64,000 nucleotides of DNA from Aselliscus stoliczkanus (taxonomy: Eukaryota; Chordata; Mammalia; Chiroptera; Hipposideridae). The notes under the pieces were generated by a model. That model saw nothing but the letters and a program-made list of their open reading frames with translations, did not search any database and was not told the DNA's origin. Location: the NCBI GenBank assembly GCA_033961575.1, contig CM066730.1, positions 157,073,523-157,137,522 on the forward strand. Reading direction: 5' to 3'. Positions 11,516 to 21,536 of this stretch are shown piece by piece; position 1 is the first letter of the stretch, and each line of letters begins with the position of its first letter. The position numbers were made by a program, and so were the translations under genes.

Positions 11516-12084
11516 AAAAAGGTTAAAAAATATAAAATATATATATTCTCCTTACACCAAAGGAAAAAAAAAATCACATGTACATCAAAACAGTAGAAAT
11601 TTCTTCTATATATCCAAACTGTTAACACCAGCCTAAAAAGATGGCATTACAGAAAATGTTTACTTTCTACATTACATATTTCTGCAATGTCTGAATTTTT
11701 TTTCAGCAAGCACCTATGTGTGAGCAGAACACTGAACAACTACCTGCCCCCACTAAGGGTTTTTATAGGCTACACTTTGCTCAACTAAACCCTGGTGTAG
11801 GGCTTGGAGGGTCTTAGGGAACTAAAAGATCCTTTTTTTAAATGCAATGTTAAGTGGAACCCCAAAGTATAAAATACCAGAGCAGAACGGCTCAGATTGA
11901 AATGAAGGGTGGGCTGCTCAGAACCCTGCCAGCTCAGTCTCTTTCTCTCAACAGCTCCTCAGCCACCTCTTCATTCCAGAGTAGTTTAAAATCTCCTATC
12001 CAATCTGTACTAAACAATCACCACCACAATCTATAGTTACCTCAGTTTTACAGAGTAGACTTTAGAGGGTGGGTTTTGAATACA
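11516..12084. other. Unassigned intronic DNA
   Basis: No gene seen. Confidence 0.4.
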
Positions 12085-12300
12085 AAATCTTTATATATCA
12101 ACTTTATAATTCAGACAATAGGTGTATACATTGTAAGAATTAGATGAGTTTTGACAAAATATACTGTGTAAACACCACCCCAACCAAAATACAGAATATT
12201 TCCAACGCTACAGAAAGTACCCTCTTGCCCCTTTGCCATCTCCTCACCTACTACCATACAAATTATTTTCAACAGGTAGAACAAAATCTGAGTAAACCAG
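12085..12300 (-). mobile_element. Old L1 fragment, reverse
   Basis: Text such as GAGTTTTGACAAAATATACT, AACACCACCCCAACCAAAAT and AAAGTACCCTCTTGCCCC matches an old L1 3' region in antisense. Confidence 0.5.
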
Positions 12301-12769
12301 GACATGACAGTGGGAGTATTTAGAAACTGCCACCCTGTCAGCCATCTATCTATTCCCATATTAATTTGTTCTTTCTTTCAGTATTTACTAAGCCTCTTCT
12401 GTGTAACAGAGGCCGTCCTAGATGTAGGGATTATAATGTCCCATCGATATAATGCAGGGTTGGGGGGGTTATCAGTTGGTGAAGGCAGCACTATTATAGA
12501 TAGGTTAGTCAAGGAACGCCTTTCTCAGAACACATCCCAATGTGATACATGCATACAAAGGGACAAAATGGCCAAAGCCAAAAATGTGATACAGCAACTC
12601 CTTGACAGCTAAGCAGTAAAATCTTCAGGGTACACAAAGCAAAACTTTGTAAAGAATCACTTCATTATATCTGAAACAAGAATTTCTTATATTAAAAAAA
12701 ATTATCCAATTCTTTTCTTCTTTTGGTCAATTCCACTCTGGCGTCTGACCAACTTCCCCCATCTTCATT
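12301..12769. other. Unassigned intronic DNA
   Basis: A short stretch near 12360-12440 resembles the common ancient repeat beginning TTTACTAAGCCTCTTCTGTG. No gene seen. Confidence 0.4.
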
Positions 12770-12873
12770 TTTTTTTTTTGACGGCAGTGTCACCGGCTTC
12801 ACACGTGGGATCCGAACCTGGGCCGCTGCTGTCCCAAACCAGCTCTTAACCAACGCGCCACTCAGCCAGCCCT
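12770..12873 (-). mobile_element. SINE-A copy, reverse
   Basis: Poly-T, GACGGCAGTGTCACCGG, B box in reverse (GGGATCCGAACC), head ending CACTCAGCCAGCCC. It abuts a SINE-B in the same orientation; a single duplication (CCATCTTCATTTT) flanks the pair. Confidence 0.9.
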
Positions 12874-12880
12874 ACATATT

Positions 12881-13014
12881 TTTTTTTTTTTTTTTTTAGC
12901 TGAGCCATCCTACCACCTGTTGGCAGCTCAGCTCGGGCTGGGCATCAAACTGCTGTTGCTCAGAGCTCACACTCTTGAGCGAGCTCTTAACCAACTGAGC
13001 CACTTGGCCGGCCC
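12881..13014 (-). mobile_element. SINE-B copy, reverse
   Basis: Poly-T then AGCTGAGCCATCCTACCACC, CTGTTGGCAGCTCAGCTCGG, CTCTTGAGCGAGCTCTTAAC and the head CACTTGGCCGGCC. Confidence 0.9.
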
Positions 13015-13029
13015 TCCATCTTCATTTTC

Positions 13030-13338
13030 AAGTTTTGGTTTTTTCCCCTGTGAGTCTGGTAGCCAAAAGTATTATTAGTTAAGACTCTAGGGCAGAAGAG
13101 TTCAATAACACTGGGACCATTTTCTGAGGAAGCCCTAACGTAATGGAGAGCCCTGGAATGAAGAAATCTCCTGGGTAAATTTTAAAAAGCAGTCTCACCT
13201 CTATCAATGTTTTATTTACCCTGCTTTCTATTAAAAGAGAGAGAAAAAAAATGAGTTAACGCCTTTAAAAACATGCAGAATTACTCAAAGCAAAGCAATG
13301 GACTTCAGAGACACATTATTTAAAAAAAAAAAAAAAGG
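13030..13338. other. Unassigned intronic DNA
   Basis: No gene or repeat recognised. Confidence 0.4.
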
Positions 13339-13480
13339 GGGGGGCCCAACTGAGTGGCTCAGTTTATTAAGAGCACACTCAAGAGTGTGAGCTCTGAGCA
13401 ACAGGGTTGCAGGTTGGATTCCCGGCCCAAGCTAAGCAGCCGCTGAGCTGCCAACAGGTGGCAGGATGGCTCAGCTTAAA
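13339..13480 (+). mobile_element. SINE-B copy
   Basis: Head GGGCCCAACTGAGTGGCTCA, GAGTGTGAGCTCTGAGCAAC, GAGCTGCCAACAGGTGGCAG, followed by a GATA-rich tail to about 13530. Confidence 0.88.
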
Positions 13481-13559
13481 AATAGATAGCTAGATTAGAT
13501 AGAAATATAGAAAGATAGGAAAACAGAAAGAACAAAAGAAAGAAAAGGAAAAAAAACTG

Positions 13560-14383
13560 GTTCTTGTGCCTCAGGACAGAAACCAAAAGTCTTCTAATGG
13601 GACATTCAGCAACTTAACTTTGCCTGGCCTTCTATTTTCTCAAACAAGCCAAGCTATGCAGTTATGATATTCCAGATACTAAAAGAGCAAATCAGGCAGA
13701 ACGAAAATGAGGACAATGCACATATACCAGTTAAAAGGCATGGGCAAGGGTCAGATCAAAGTCTTCAAGCTTTCTAAAAAAGCCCTTGGGTTTCTTCAGT
13801 TTGGAAACTAAATAATTCAATGTTTTGGGTTCCCCCCTTCCACTGCTTCATCTCCCTCTTCTAAAGTTAACTAAAATTTCCTTTTCTTTTTTTTTTAGAA
13901 GAACAAAGGAAAGAAGGCACCAAGACAGGAAAAAAAAAAATTCTTGGTGATCTAATGTTAAGACAGCAGGATGACTTTAAGTGGGGACATTAGAGACCTG
14001 TATCATATATCTACAGGGATAGCCAATTAAAAAGCCAACAAACAGACAAGTAATATAAAGGTGTAAAATGATAAGCATCAACTAACACTCTGCTGTGTCA
14101 GGGATACATGTCCAAGCTGTGGAGAGGTCTGTGACAAACTAGAGAATATGCTGGAACTATAATAAAAGAGGGCTGCTGCACAGCCAAAACACAGGTCCAC
14201 AGCTACCAGATTAGGTTTTTCAAAATCAGCCTAAATCCATATTTTTACATGAAATCTCCTTGTTTTTTTAATGCTAACAACTAATTCAAATTTACAACAC
14301 TGTGTGAGCCAAACACACATCTGCAAACTGAATTCAGCCCATAAGCTTTCTGTTTTCAACCTGTGCCATAAAAAGAAAAAACC
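13560..14383. other. Unassigned intronic DNA
   Basis: No gene seen in about 820 bp. Confidence 0.4.
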
Positions 14384-14520
14384 TGGGGCCGGCCGAGTGG
14401 CTCAGTTGCTTAAGAGCTCGTTCAAGGGTGCGAGCTGAGCTCTGAGCAACAGCAGTTTGATGCCCAGCCCGAGCTGAGCTGCAGCTGAACTGCCAACAGG
14501 TGGCTCAGCTAAAAAAACAA
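14384..14520 (+). mobile_element. SINE-B copy
   Basis: Head GGGGCCGGCCGAGTGGCTCA, GAGCTCTGAGCAACAGCAGT, CTGCCAACAGGTGGCTCAGC and an A-rich tail. Confidence 0.9.
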
Positions 14521-15003
14521 AAAACAAACGAACAAGAAAAAACCTGGTCCTTTCAGTGGTAGAGCGCTAATTCTGGGGTAGAAAACACAACAACACACTA
14601 TCATTTGAAAATACACAAAATATATGAATATACATCTGAAACCCCTGATTGTTGAAGGAAAGCAAGAAATTATCTTACTCTTCACACGCTAAGGTGCTCC
14701 ATGTCTTCCACCAAACTAGGAACTGTAAACAAAGCCCAATGGAAGAAAACATTAGGAAATAAATTTTTGTGAAACTGAGTTCACTAATGTTCAGTTTCCT
14801 CAGTATGTGCATCGGCCTGTACTTCTGGACAAAAAGAAACTAAAAGATGATTTCTATGGCATTGCATTTAACCTTGATTTAAAACAAAACAAAACAAAAC
14901 AAAAGGTTCTCCTGGAAGTCAGTCTTTTAGAAAGGGTACCCATGACTCTTACTCTGTTGGTAAGCCATGGGCGATTACTTTTTTATGGGTTATAAACCTA
15001 CAT
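14521..15003. other. Unassigned intronic DNA
   Basis: No gene seen. A short A-box-like piece (TCAGTGGTAGAGCGC) near 14553 has no matching tRNA 3' half. An AAAAC repeat lies at about 14880-14903. Confidence 0.4.
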
Positions 15004-15014
15004 TACAAACTCTA

Positions 15015-15130
15015 TAGTTTTTTGTTGTTTTTTTTTTGAGGGCAGTGTCACTGGCCCTCATATGTGGGACCCAAACCGGGCCGCTGGCTTCCCAGGCCAG
15101 CGCTCAACCACGTGCCACTCAGCCAGCCCA
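15015..15130 (-). mobile_element. SINE-A copy, reverse
   Basis: T-rich tail, GAGGGCAGTGTCACTGGCCC, head ending CACTCAGCCAGCCC. Target-site duplication TACAAACTCTA at 15004-15014 and 15131-15141. Confidence 0.93.
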
Positions 15131-15299
15131 TACAAACTCTAGAGTAGCGGTTCTTAACACTTCGAGACTAATGAATATGATGGAAGGTAACAACCCTTTG
15201 AGAAAATGCACTCCCCCACAAAAATTCTACAGACTTCACAGGCCTCCTACAGGCCACAGACCATAGATTTAAGAATATCCTGTTCTAGAGCATACTAAA

Positions 15300-15930
15300 C
15301 CTATGTAATCTCCAAACCGTTTCTTCCCATGGATACATCTCTATTCCATCAATCTACTTCAGGCAACTACCATCTCCAGCCTGGATTAGTACAATAGCCT
15401 CTTAATTGATATTCTCCACAATCTATTTTCCACAGCTCTGTAAAAGTGATTTTAAAGTATAAATCAGACTGAAACCCCTCCCATCCATCAAGGGTTCAAC
15501 GGCTTCCCTAAACAATCTTACCTCTCCATCTCCTCTCTAACCACTCTTCTATGTGTCAGGCACACTTGGCCTCTTATCAGTTCTGAAAGCATGCTAAATT
15601 CTTCCCATCTTCAAGTTTTGGCACTTGCTGTCCCCTCCACCTGAAATGCTCTCTTCTTGACACCCCACAAAACTAAAACTGTCTTCTCACTGCCAACAAA
15701 AAGTCTCTGGCCATCCTTAGGTCTCTCCTTTTTTAGTGTCTAAGGGAGTCCCCTGCGTGATACTTCCACATCACTTTTCTCAATTTGTAATTTATTTCCT
15801 TACCTATTTATTGTCTTCTCCCACTATACTGAAAATTCCCAAAAGGTAAGAACCCTTAACCCTTCTCACACCCCTATACTCCCAGAGCCTAGCAGATGGT
15901 AGATTCTCAGGCACCGTTTGTTCAATCTCC
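15300..15930 (+). mobile_element. L2 element
   Basis: L2 3' region order: CTGAAACCCCTCCCATCCAT, TTGGCACTTGCTGTCCCCTC, ACCTGAAATGCTCTCTTC, and a tail with CCCAGAGCCTAGCAG. Confidence 0.65.
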
Positions 15931-16839
15931 CACTCAATCAGCCAAATACTTGACCAGTCTTAGATGATTACATGAGTGTGTGAAGCAATCCAACAAAATC
16001 TAATATGTGAGAGAACAGCATTCACCACACCTCCTTCAATTCAGGGTGTCACTATGCCCAAAGGAAACAGGCTAGTTGGTAGAGAAGACCATCCAGTCTA
16101 AAAAAATAAGTAAATAAGTACATCTTATGCTCTCTCTCAGTCAGCCTCATCTCACCCCATCTTGGAGCTAATCTGAGACATACTCCAAGCTTCCTCCCTC
16201 CAATTTCTCAGTACAAAACAGGACATTCTTTTCACAATCCATAACTTGAGTGGCTAAACCAAATTCACAAAGTACCTGTACGTGGTGTTAAAGAAATATG
16301 CTGAAGAACTGCTACTGCTGCTGTTGCTATTATTACTGCCACCACTACCCACCGCTAAAATTGAACTGTACCTAGTCTGCAAACCGAAAACATCAGTCTC
16401 CAAAACTGAAGAGCTTTCACTCATGTAAAGTTTAAAAAAACAAAGATGGAACTGTAGTGGTCATAAAGGTTTTTAGTCAAAGAGTTTCTTATAGAAACTT
16501 CAACTCACCTCTAATACAAAATAGAATCAAGCCTAAACAGCTGCAGGAAAAAGAAAGTTTTTGAAATTGCTAGTGTGTACACTAATGGCACAAAACACAG
16601 TTCCCAGCAAAGACCAAACTAAGCCCAATTTTGCTCCACAAGTTGTTCATGGCAGCGCCCGTTTTTGGCTCTTTCACAGGCTTCTATACAGCGACACAGA
16701 AGGCTGCCTAGATCCCAGGACAGACACTACAACCGAATCTCCACAAACAAAAAAAGGGAGGGCCAATCTGAAAGAGAAGGAAGATGGTGTGCTACATGCC
16801 ATTCCACTCTGGGCCCACAATCTCCGAACTCCTATAAAT
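15931..16839. other. Unassigned intronic DNA
   Basis: A 101-codon plus-strand open frame at 16561-16866 has no recognisable domain and runs into a MIR. No gene is supported. Confidence 0.4.
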
Positions 16840-16995
16840 GATAGTGATAATAATAATACTGTTTAATACACGTCAGGTAATAAGCTAAGCGTTTTTCAAT
16901 GTCATCGTATTTAATATTCACAATAATCCTATAAAGTGGCCACTTGTTACCGATATTTTGCAGATAAGGACACCGAGGCACCTGGAAGTAAAGTC
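16840..16995 (+). mobile_element. MIRb-like element
   Basis: CGTCAGGTAATAAGCTAAGC, TATTCACAATAATCCTATAA and TTTTGCAGATAAGGACAC follow the MIRb consensus. Confidence 0.65.
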
Positions 16996-17022
16996 CCTAG
17001 ACCTAAAATCAAAAGCTAGCAG

Positions 17023-17078
17023 ACGGTTCGGGTCCCCCATGAGGGCCAGTGACACTGCCCTCAAAAAAAAAAAAAAAA
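17023..17078 (+). mobile_element. Severely 5'-truncated SINE-A
   Basis: Only the B-box half (GGTTCGGGTCCC), the trailer and poly-A remain, yet a target-site duplication AAGCTAGCAG flanks it exactly (to 17022 and from 17081). Confidence 0.88.
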
Positions 17079-17355
17079 AAAAGCTAGCAGGGCCAAAATG
17101 TGACTCCAGGCAAGCTGGCCCCGGGATCCTTGTTACGTTGCCACCAGAAGCTTCCCTGGCTGTCTCCCGCTAGACTCTACTCCTCTCAGAGGCTTTTTTT
17201 CCTTCAATCCAATTAACAACCTCCCCATAAACACTGTACTACCACGGAGGGCTTCCAACTTCTGGGCGCCAGCGCTCCTCGCCAGCTTCTGCCGCCACGC
17301 TACTCCCCTAAGATTTAGAAAGGCAAACAAAACGGGCTGATAAAAGTTGGTTAGG

Positions 17356-17463
17356 GGGCCGGCCGAGTGGCGCGGCGGTTATACCGCTGCCTTGGGAAGA
17401 CAGCGGCCCCGGTTCGGGTCCCACTTATGAGGGCCAGTGACACTGCCCTCAAAAAAAAAAAAA
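17356..17463 (+). mobile_element. SINE-A copy
   Basis: Head GGGGCCGGCCGAGTGGCGCG, trailer and poly-A. Target-site duplication AAAAGTTGGT(T/C)AGG on both sides. It is the young SINE nearest the THRAP3 promoter. Confidence 0.93.
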
Positions 17464-17477
17464 AAAAGTTGGTCAGG

Positions 17478-18103
17478 TGCTAAGGGAGGCAAGAAAATTG
17501 CCTCGGATAAGCAGAACACACGCCGATTATCACTGGAATGCAGCCGGCCTCATCTCCAGCCCAAAAGACTGAAATACAAATGGGCGCACAGATGTTCCCG
17601 TGGCAGGCAAATGTGGACTATGCCTCCTCTGGCCACACGGCAGAAAAGAACGGAAGAGGTGCTGCCTGCCAGCCACATGCGCCCGAGGCGAAGACAGAAC
17701 CAGGCCAATGGAGGCGAGGCGGGTGGGGGGAGGGCACTCAAGAGTTCCGGGAAATGGAGAAACCCAAATATCAGGTTTGTACCGCTAAAGGGGGAAGAGG
17801 GAGGTGGAGGCCGCTCCCCGACTGCGTGCAAACAGAACGGAGGGTAGGAGCAGCTCGAGAGGAAAGGCGGCCCTGAGCTTCGGGAGCTAGGCCGGAGCGA
17901 GGGGAAGCCCAGTAGGGCGGGGAAGGGGAGGAGCCGGAGGGAGCCAGGCCCGCTCGGAGGAGGCCAAGGGGTAGGCGCGGGGGAGCGGCTCCGCGCCAGG
18001 CCGGGTTGGGGACCCTGACCCACCCGCCACGGAGAAAAGGTAAACTACGAAACGACTCGAGCCAGTCGAGCCGCCGTAGTCACCATCCGAGGCCCTCACT
18101 CAC
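17478..18103. other. GC-rich flank of CpG island, intronic
   Basis: GC content rises towards 18100. Several overlapping open frames on both strands reflect the stop-poor composition; none has recognisable domains. Confidence 0.5.
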
Positions 18104-18245
18104 CTGGGCACACCGCAGCGATCGCAGCTGCAGCCTCGCAACGGCACAACCGGCCCGAATCTCGCCCCCGCCCCACAGCGCGCCCCGCGTCCCCGCTCTC
18201 CGACGGCGGCGGCAGCGGCGGCGTCGCCTGGCTGCCTTCTGGGAA
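18104..18245 (-). other. THRAP3: THRAP3 non-coding exon 1 (inferred)
   Basis: Minus-strand GC-rich leader ending at a near-perfect donor, CCCAG|GTGAGTGAG, with the exon ending at 18104. No ATG opens a useful frame within it, consistent with a 5' UTR exon. The 5' boundary is not visible and is placed near the ZNF143-like motif. THRAP3 identity is inferred from gene order only. Confidence 0.55.
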
Positions 18246-18520
18246 ATGTAGTCCTACAGCCGGCTCTCCATGCCCACTAGATGGTGTGCTGAACTACGTT
18301 TCCCACAACGGAGGCTAAGCGTTAGGCCCGCCGCTTTGCGTCACGCGCCTGGTTGTCGGCAGTCACGTGGGTTGCTGCGTTCCATCCCCTCCCCCAGCCT
18401 GGGTGGCCTAGGGAAGAAGGAGAGAGGTGGACGGAAGGGGAGGAGGCGTTGCTGACGCTACTGCCCCCACCATTTTGGAGCGAGCCTGGAGGGAGGGCCT
18501 GAGCCCCACCCACTCTCGGC
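18150..18520 (-). promoter_or_regulatory. CpG-island promoter with paired ZNF143-like motifs
   Basis: This is a GC- and CpG-rich block. On the minus strand 18234-18252 reads ACTACATTTCCCAGAAGGC, close to the ZNF143/Staf site consensus. On the plus strand 18293-18310 reads ACTACGTTTCCCACAACG, a weaker match facing the other way. Between them, CCACTAGATGGTG at 18274-18286 resembles a CTCF core. ZNF143 sites are typical of housekeeping and bidirectional promoters. Confidence 0.65.
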
Positions 18521-18725
18521 CTTCCTTCGCAGTGGAAAAGTCCCTGAGTTGAGAATCCGGTCTTCCTGGCTTTCAGTCCGTACCCGGCCAACTTTTGCTT
18601 TGTGATCTTGAGCAAAGCATCTCCCCGCTCTGAGCCTCAGTTCCCAGCCCTACGAAATGAGACTCATAATTTCTACCCCACAGATTTGTTGGGAGGCTCG
18701 GACAAAGTAAGGCACGTGAAAGCGT
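18520..18725 (+). mobile_element. MIR element
   Basis: CTGAGCCTCAGTTCCCAGCC, AAATGAGACTCATAATTTCT and TTGTTGGGAGGCTCGGA are the MIR core. It lies directly upstream of the CpG island. Confidence 0.65.
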
Positions 18726-19030
18726 CTAGTACCCTGAAAGCGCGACTGCAAATGGAGCTATGTTCATTGTGATAGTGTGACCTTCGGAGATCCAGGAGCT
18801 GGGATAGGCAACGCTCTCCAGCATCGGCTCCCACCTCCGCGCCTCCCCCCATCCCCACCTTCTATAACAAGGGGAGAACCAAAAGGTTTTCCAAAAGTGT
18901 GGTACGGTGAAGCTTGTTAAAATGGGTGACACTCACCTATTGAACCAGAAGTTTACTGGGGAGTGTAGCCTTGAAATCTCATACATTAGAAACCGATTTC
19001 TCCAGAGATTCTTAACGCACATACAAGTTT
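18726..19030. other. Unassigned intergenic DNA
   Basis: No gene seen. Confidence 0.4.
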
Positions 19031-19320
19031 GTGGACCACCGCATTTATCAGGGTTTTGCACTGGCTGATTTCCGCTGGAATTCCTGCCCTAGTGAACGCG
19101 AACCTTTAAAGACTGAGCTCAGATGTCACCTTTTCTGTGAAGCCCCCAAGTTGACCAGCTGCTTCCCTGTCTCTGTACTCCTTTTTATACTTCAGTCTAT
19201 AATTATCAGGGCCTGTGTTTGTGTTCCCCAGCAGATTGTGAGCTCTTTGAGAACAGTGATCAGTTTTGATGGATTTCTGCATCCCCAAGGCAAAGTAAAT
19301 CAATATGAATAAATACTGAA
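19031..19320 (+). mobile_element. L2 3' end
   Basis: CTCAGATGTCACCTTTTCTG, TTGTGAGCTCTTTGAGAACA and a tail with AATATGAATAAATACTGAA. Confidence 0.7.
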
Positions 19321-19612
19321 GGAATCTACTAGTCTTCCTGCAGGAAAAGCTTACCAGGCTCAAGTCAAGTCGCAGACCCTGCCACATCAGCCCTCACTTT
19401 TACTGGCCTCAGCAACACTCCCACACTGCTTAACTTACTCTTGCTTCCTTCTTTGAGTACTTCCTGTGGGCTGCATCCTGTGTAGTGCTTCTTGAAAGGT
19501 TCTGATGCAATTTAATTTTCAATTCACCGATTTTCTGAGTGTCATCTATATGCCACGCCCAGTGGAAAAATCTATGAACACAGGGGTTAAACTAAATGGA
19601 TACAAAAATACA

Positions 19613-19724
19613 GGGCCAGCCGAGTGGCGCGGTGGTTAAGCACTGGCCTGGGAAGCCAGCGGCCCCGGTTCAGGTCCCACATATGAGGGCCAGTGACACT
19701 GTCCTCAAAAAATAAATAAATAAA
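19613..19724 (+). mobile_element. SINE-A copy
   Basis: Head GGGCCAGCCGAGTGGCGCGG, arm CTGGCCTGGGAAGCCAG, AAAT-type tail. Duplication AAAAATACA on both sides. Confidence 0.92.
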
Positions 19725-20075
19725 AATACATAATTCCTCTTGGTTTCTAAAATACACTATGCTGGGTCTCTTCTTACCTCTCTCCCACCTCTGCCCCTTC
19801 CCTGGCCCAGAAATTTACCCCACAGTTCTGATTTCTTCCCTCTCCTCCCCTCATTCTACCTCTCTCTGTGAGTGATGTCTGTCCTTGGCATACTCAGTAA
19901 CTTTTACATCTCTTCTATGCATTTTATTACCTTATCTACATCTTAGCATTAAATCAGATGTTTGGGAATCTCCATACCCTGAGTTCCCACTGGTATCTCA
20001 AACTAAACCTGGCAAAAACTAAACTCTCCTTCCCTCCAATACAGCATTATCTAGTTAATTGTGTAGTTAATTGTT
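19725..20075. other. Unassigned, possibly L2-derived
   Basis: CT-rich text with L2-like phrases such as GGTATCTCAAACTAAACCTG. No gene seen. Confidence 0.4.
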
Positions 20076-20086
20076 TACATGTCTGT

Positions 20087-20191
20087 TTTTTTTTTTTAAG
20101 AGGTCAGTGTCACTGGCCCCTCATGTGGGATCCGAACCGGGGCCGCTGGCGTCCCAACCCAGCTCTTACCACTGCGTCACTCGGCCGGCCC
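20087..20191 (-). mobile_element. SINE-A copy, reverse
   Basis: Poly-T, TCAGTGTCACTGGCCCC, head ending CACTCGGCCGGCCC. Flanked by TACATGTCTGT at 20076-20086 and 20192-20202. Confidence 0.92.
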
Positions 20192-20206
20192 TACATGTCT
20201 GTATTC

Positions 20207-20387
20207 CTTTTTTTTTAAAAAAAAGATTTTATTGGGGAATTGGAGGAGGGGAACAGTGTTGGGGAATCGGGGAAGGGGAACAGACAAGTTACTGTCTTTT
20301 TGTTCTTCGGTCTAGTTGCGGAGATCTGAACCGGGGCCGCTGGCATCCCAAAACCAGCTCTTAACCAATGCACCACTCGGCTGGCCC
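20207..20387 (-). mobile_element. SINE-C copy with internal deletion, reverse
   Basis: It has the SINE-C 3' end in reverse (AAAGATTTTATTGGGGAATT, GAACAGACAAGTTACTGTC) joined directly to the head (ACCACTCGGCTGGCCC). The about 250-bp middle is missing. Flanked by TACATGTCTGTATTC at 20192-20206 and 20388-20402. Confidence 0.9.
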
Positions 20388-20449
20388 TACATGTCTGTAT
20401 TCTATACTAAGCTTTGAGCTCCTCTCAAGGAAGAGAACACCTTATCACT

Positions 20450-20640
20450 CCATTCATTTATTGAGCACCTACTATGGGCATGGTCCTGTACTAGAAGCCC
20501 AGGAGAAAAATGGTAAACAAAACAAATGTGGTTCCTGCCCTCACAGAGCTTACTTCCAACTGGAAAGACAACATTAAGAAGTCTATCACAGACATAATTA
20601 ATTACTGTGGTAAGTGCAACACAGGAAAGGATATGCTATG
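20450..20640 (+). mobile_element. Ancient repeat fragment
   Basis: GAGCACCTACTATGGGCATG, CCTGCCCTCACAGAGCTTAC is a common mammalian ancient repeat also seen at 30550 and 49030. Family not named with confidence. Confidence 0.5.
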
Positions 20641-20679
20641 TACTATGACAACATAGAACTACAAACTATACCTATAGGC

Positions 20680-20945
20680 CAATTCCAACCCTCATCCTGT
20701 TTTTGTATGGCCAGAAGCTAGGAATTGCTTTTACATTTTTAAATGGCTGGAAAAAAAATCAAATAAAGACTAATATTTCATGACATGAAAAGTATTATGA
20801 AATTCAAAGCTCAGCATCCATAAATTCGTTTATGTATTGTCTGTGGCTGCTATAATGCAGAGTTAAGTAGTCGTGATATTCTATGACCTGCAAAGCCTAA
20901 AATATTTACTAACTGCACTTTACAGAAGAAGTTTACTGACTCTTG
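20680..20945 (-). mobile_element. Ancient DNA-transposon-like repeat
   Basis: TTTATGTATTGTCTGTGGCT, AAGCCTAAAATATTTACTAA and CAGAAGAAGTTTACTGACTC. Same family as 100-420. Confidence 0.55.
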
Positions 20946-20989
20946 GCATAGAATCTAGAGAGGTCTTGACTTAGGCTAGAAGGTCAAAG

Positions 20990-21470
20990 GAGGCTTTCCT
21001 GAGGAAGTGACCCATAAACTTGTAGCTTATCAGGCGAAGAATAGGGGAAGAGCATACCAGGCAGAAAGAACAACACACAGGAAAGCCCTGTGGCCTGAAG
21101 GAACCCGGAACATCCTAAATCTTGTTAGGCCTGCCATTGACCTTGGAGTATAATAGGAACTAAGGCACATGAGCCTGCTGAGGTCATAAGAAGCCAGATC
21201 CTTCTGGGTCTGAATATTCCAGGTTGAGGATATTGGACCTTACTCTGAGAGCAATGGGAAACCATTGAAAGGTTTATAAGCAGGAGAGGGATTCAGATTT
21301 CCTTTCTTAAAGGATTATTCTGGCACAGTGTGAGAATGGACTAGGGAAAACAAGAATGAAAATACAAATTAGGAAGTTACATTACAGTAGTTTAAATGAG
21401 AAGACACAGTAGCTTGATCTAGTGGTTTCTCAGTGGAAATGAAGAAAAGTTGGCAGATTCAAAAGATGCT
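20990..21470 (+). mobile_element. Ancient repeat, long fragment
   Basis: GGAAAGCCCTGTGGCCTGAA, GGGAAACCATTGAAAGGTTT, GGATTATTCTGGCACAGTGT and TTACAGTAGTTTAAATGAGA form a well-known old mammalian repeat consensus. Family name not certain. Confidence 0.5.
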
Positions 21471-21536
21471 CAAAAGATCTTTAGGAGATCAGATCTACTG
21501 GTCTTGGTGATTGACTGGATGAAAGAGGAAGGGAGG

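Larger units (their letters stand above)
1..18103 (-). other. THRAP3: Presumed THRAP3 intron 1 (partial)
   Basis: This is the region downstream, on the minus strand, of the splice donor at 18103/18104. No conserved coding exon was recognised in it. It is AT-rich and filled with L1, MIR, L2 and young SINE copies. THRAP3 (TRAP150) is a nuclear arginine/serine-rich protein acting in transcription coactivation, pre-mRNA splicing and nuclear mRNA decay. The assignment rests on synteny: in human, THRAP3 is the next gene downstream of MAP7D1 in the same orientation and has a non-coding first exon followed by a long intron. It is not based on any THRAP3 protein sequence in this window. Confidence 0.55.

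Noticed and set aside
14550..14590. tRNA gene suggested by TCAGTGGTAGAGCGC
   Set aside because: Only an A-box-like 5' half; no T arm, B box or acceptor stem follows at the proper distance.
1..18103. THRAP3 coding exons
   Set aside because: No RS-rich or THRAP3-like exon with splice sites was found; the region fits intron 1 only.
17437..18615. Many 60-157-codon frames near 17.4-18.6 kb
   Set aside because: Stop-poor GC-rich promoter DNA; the frames conflict on both strands and have no domains.
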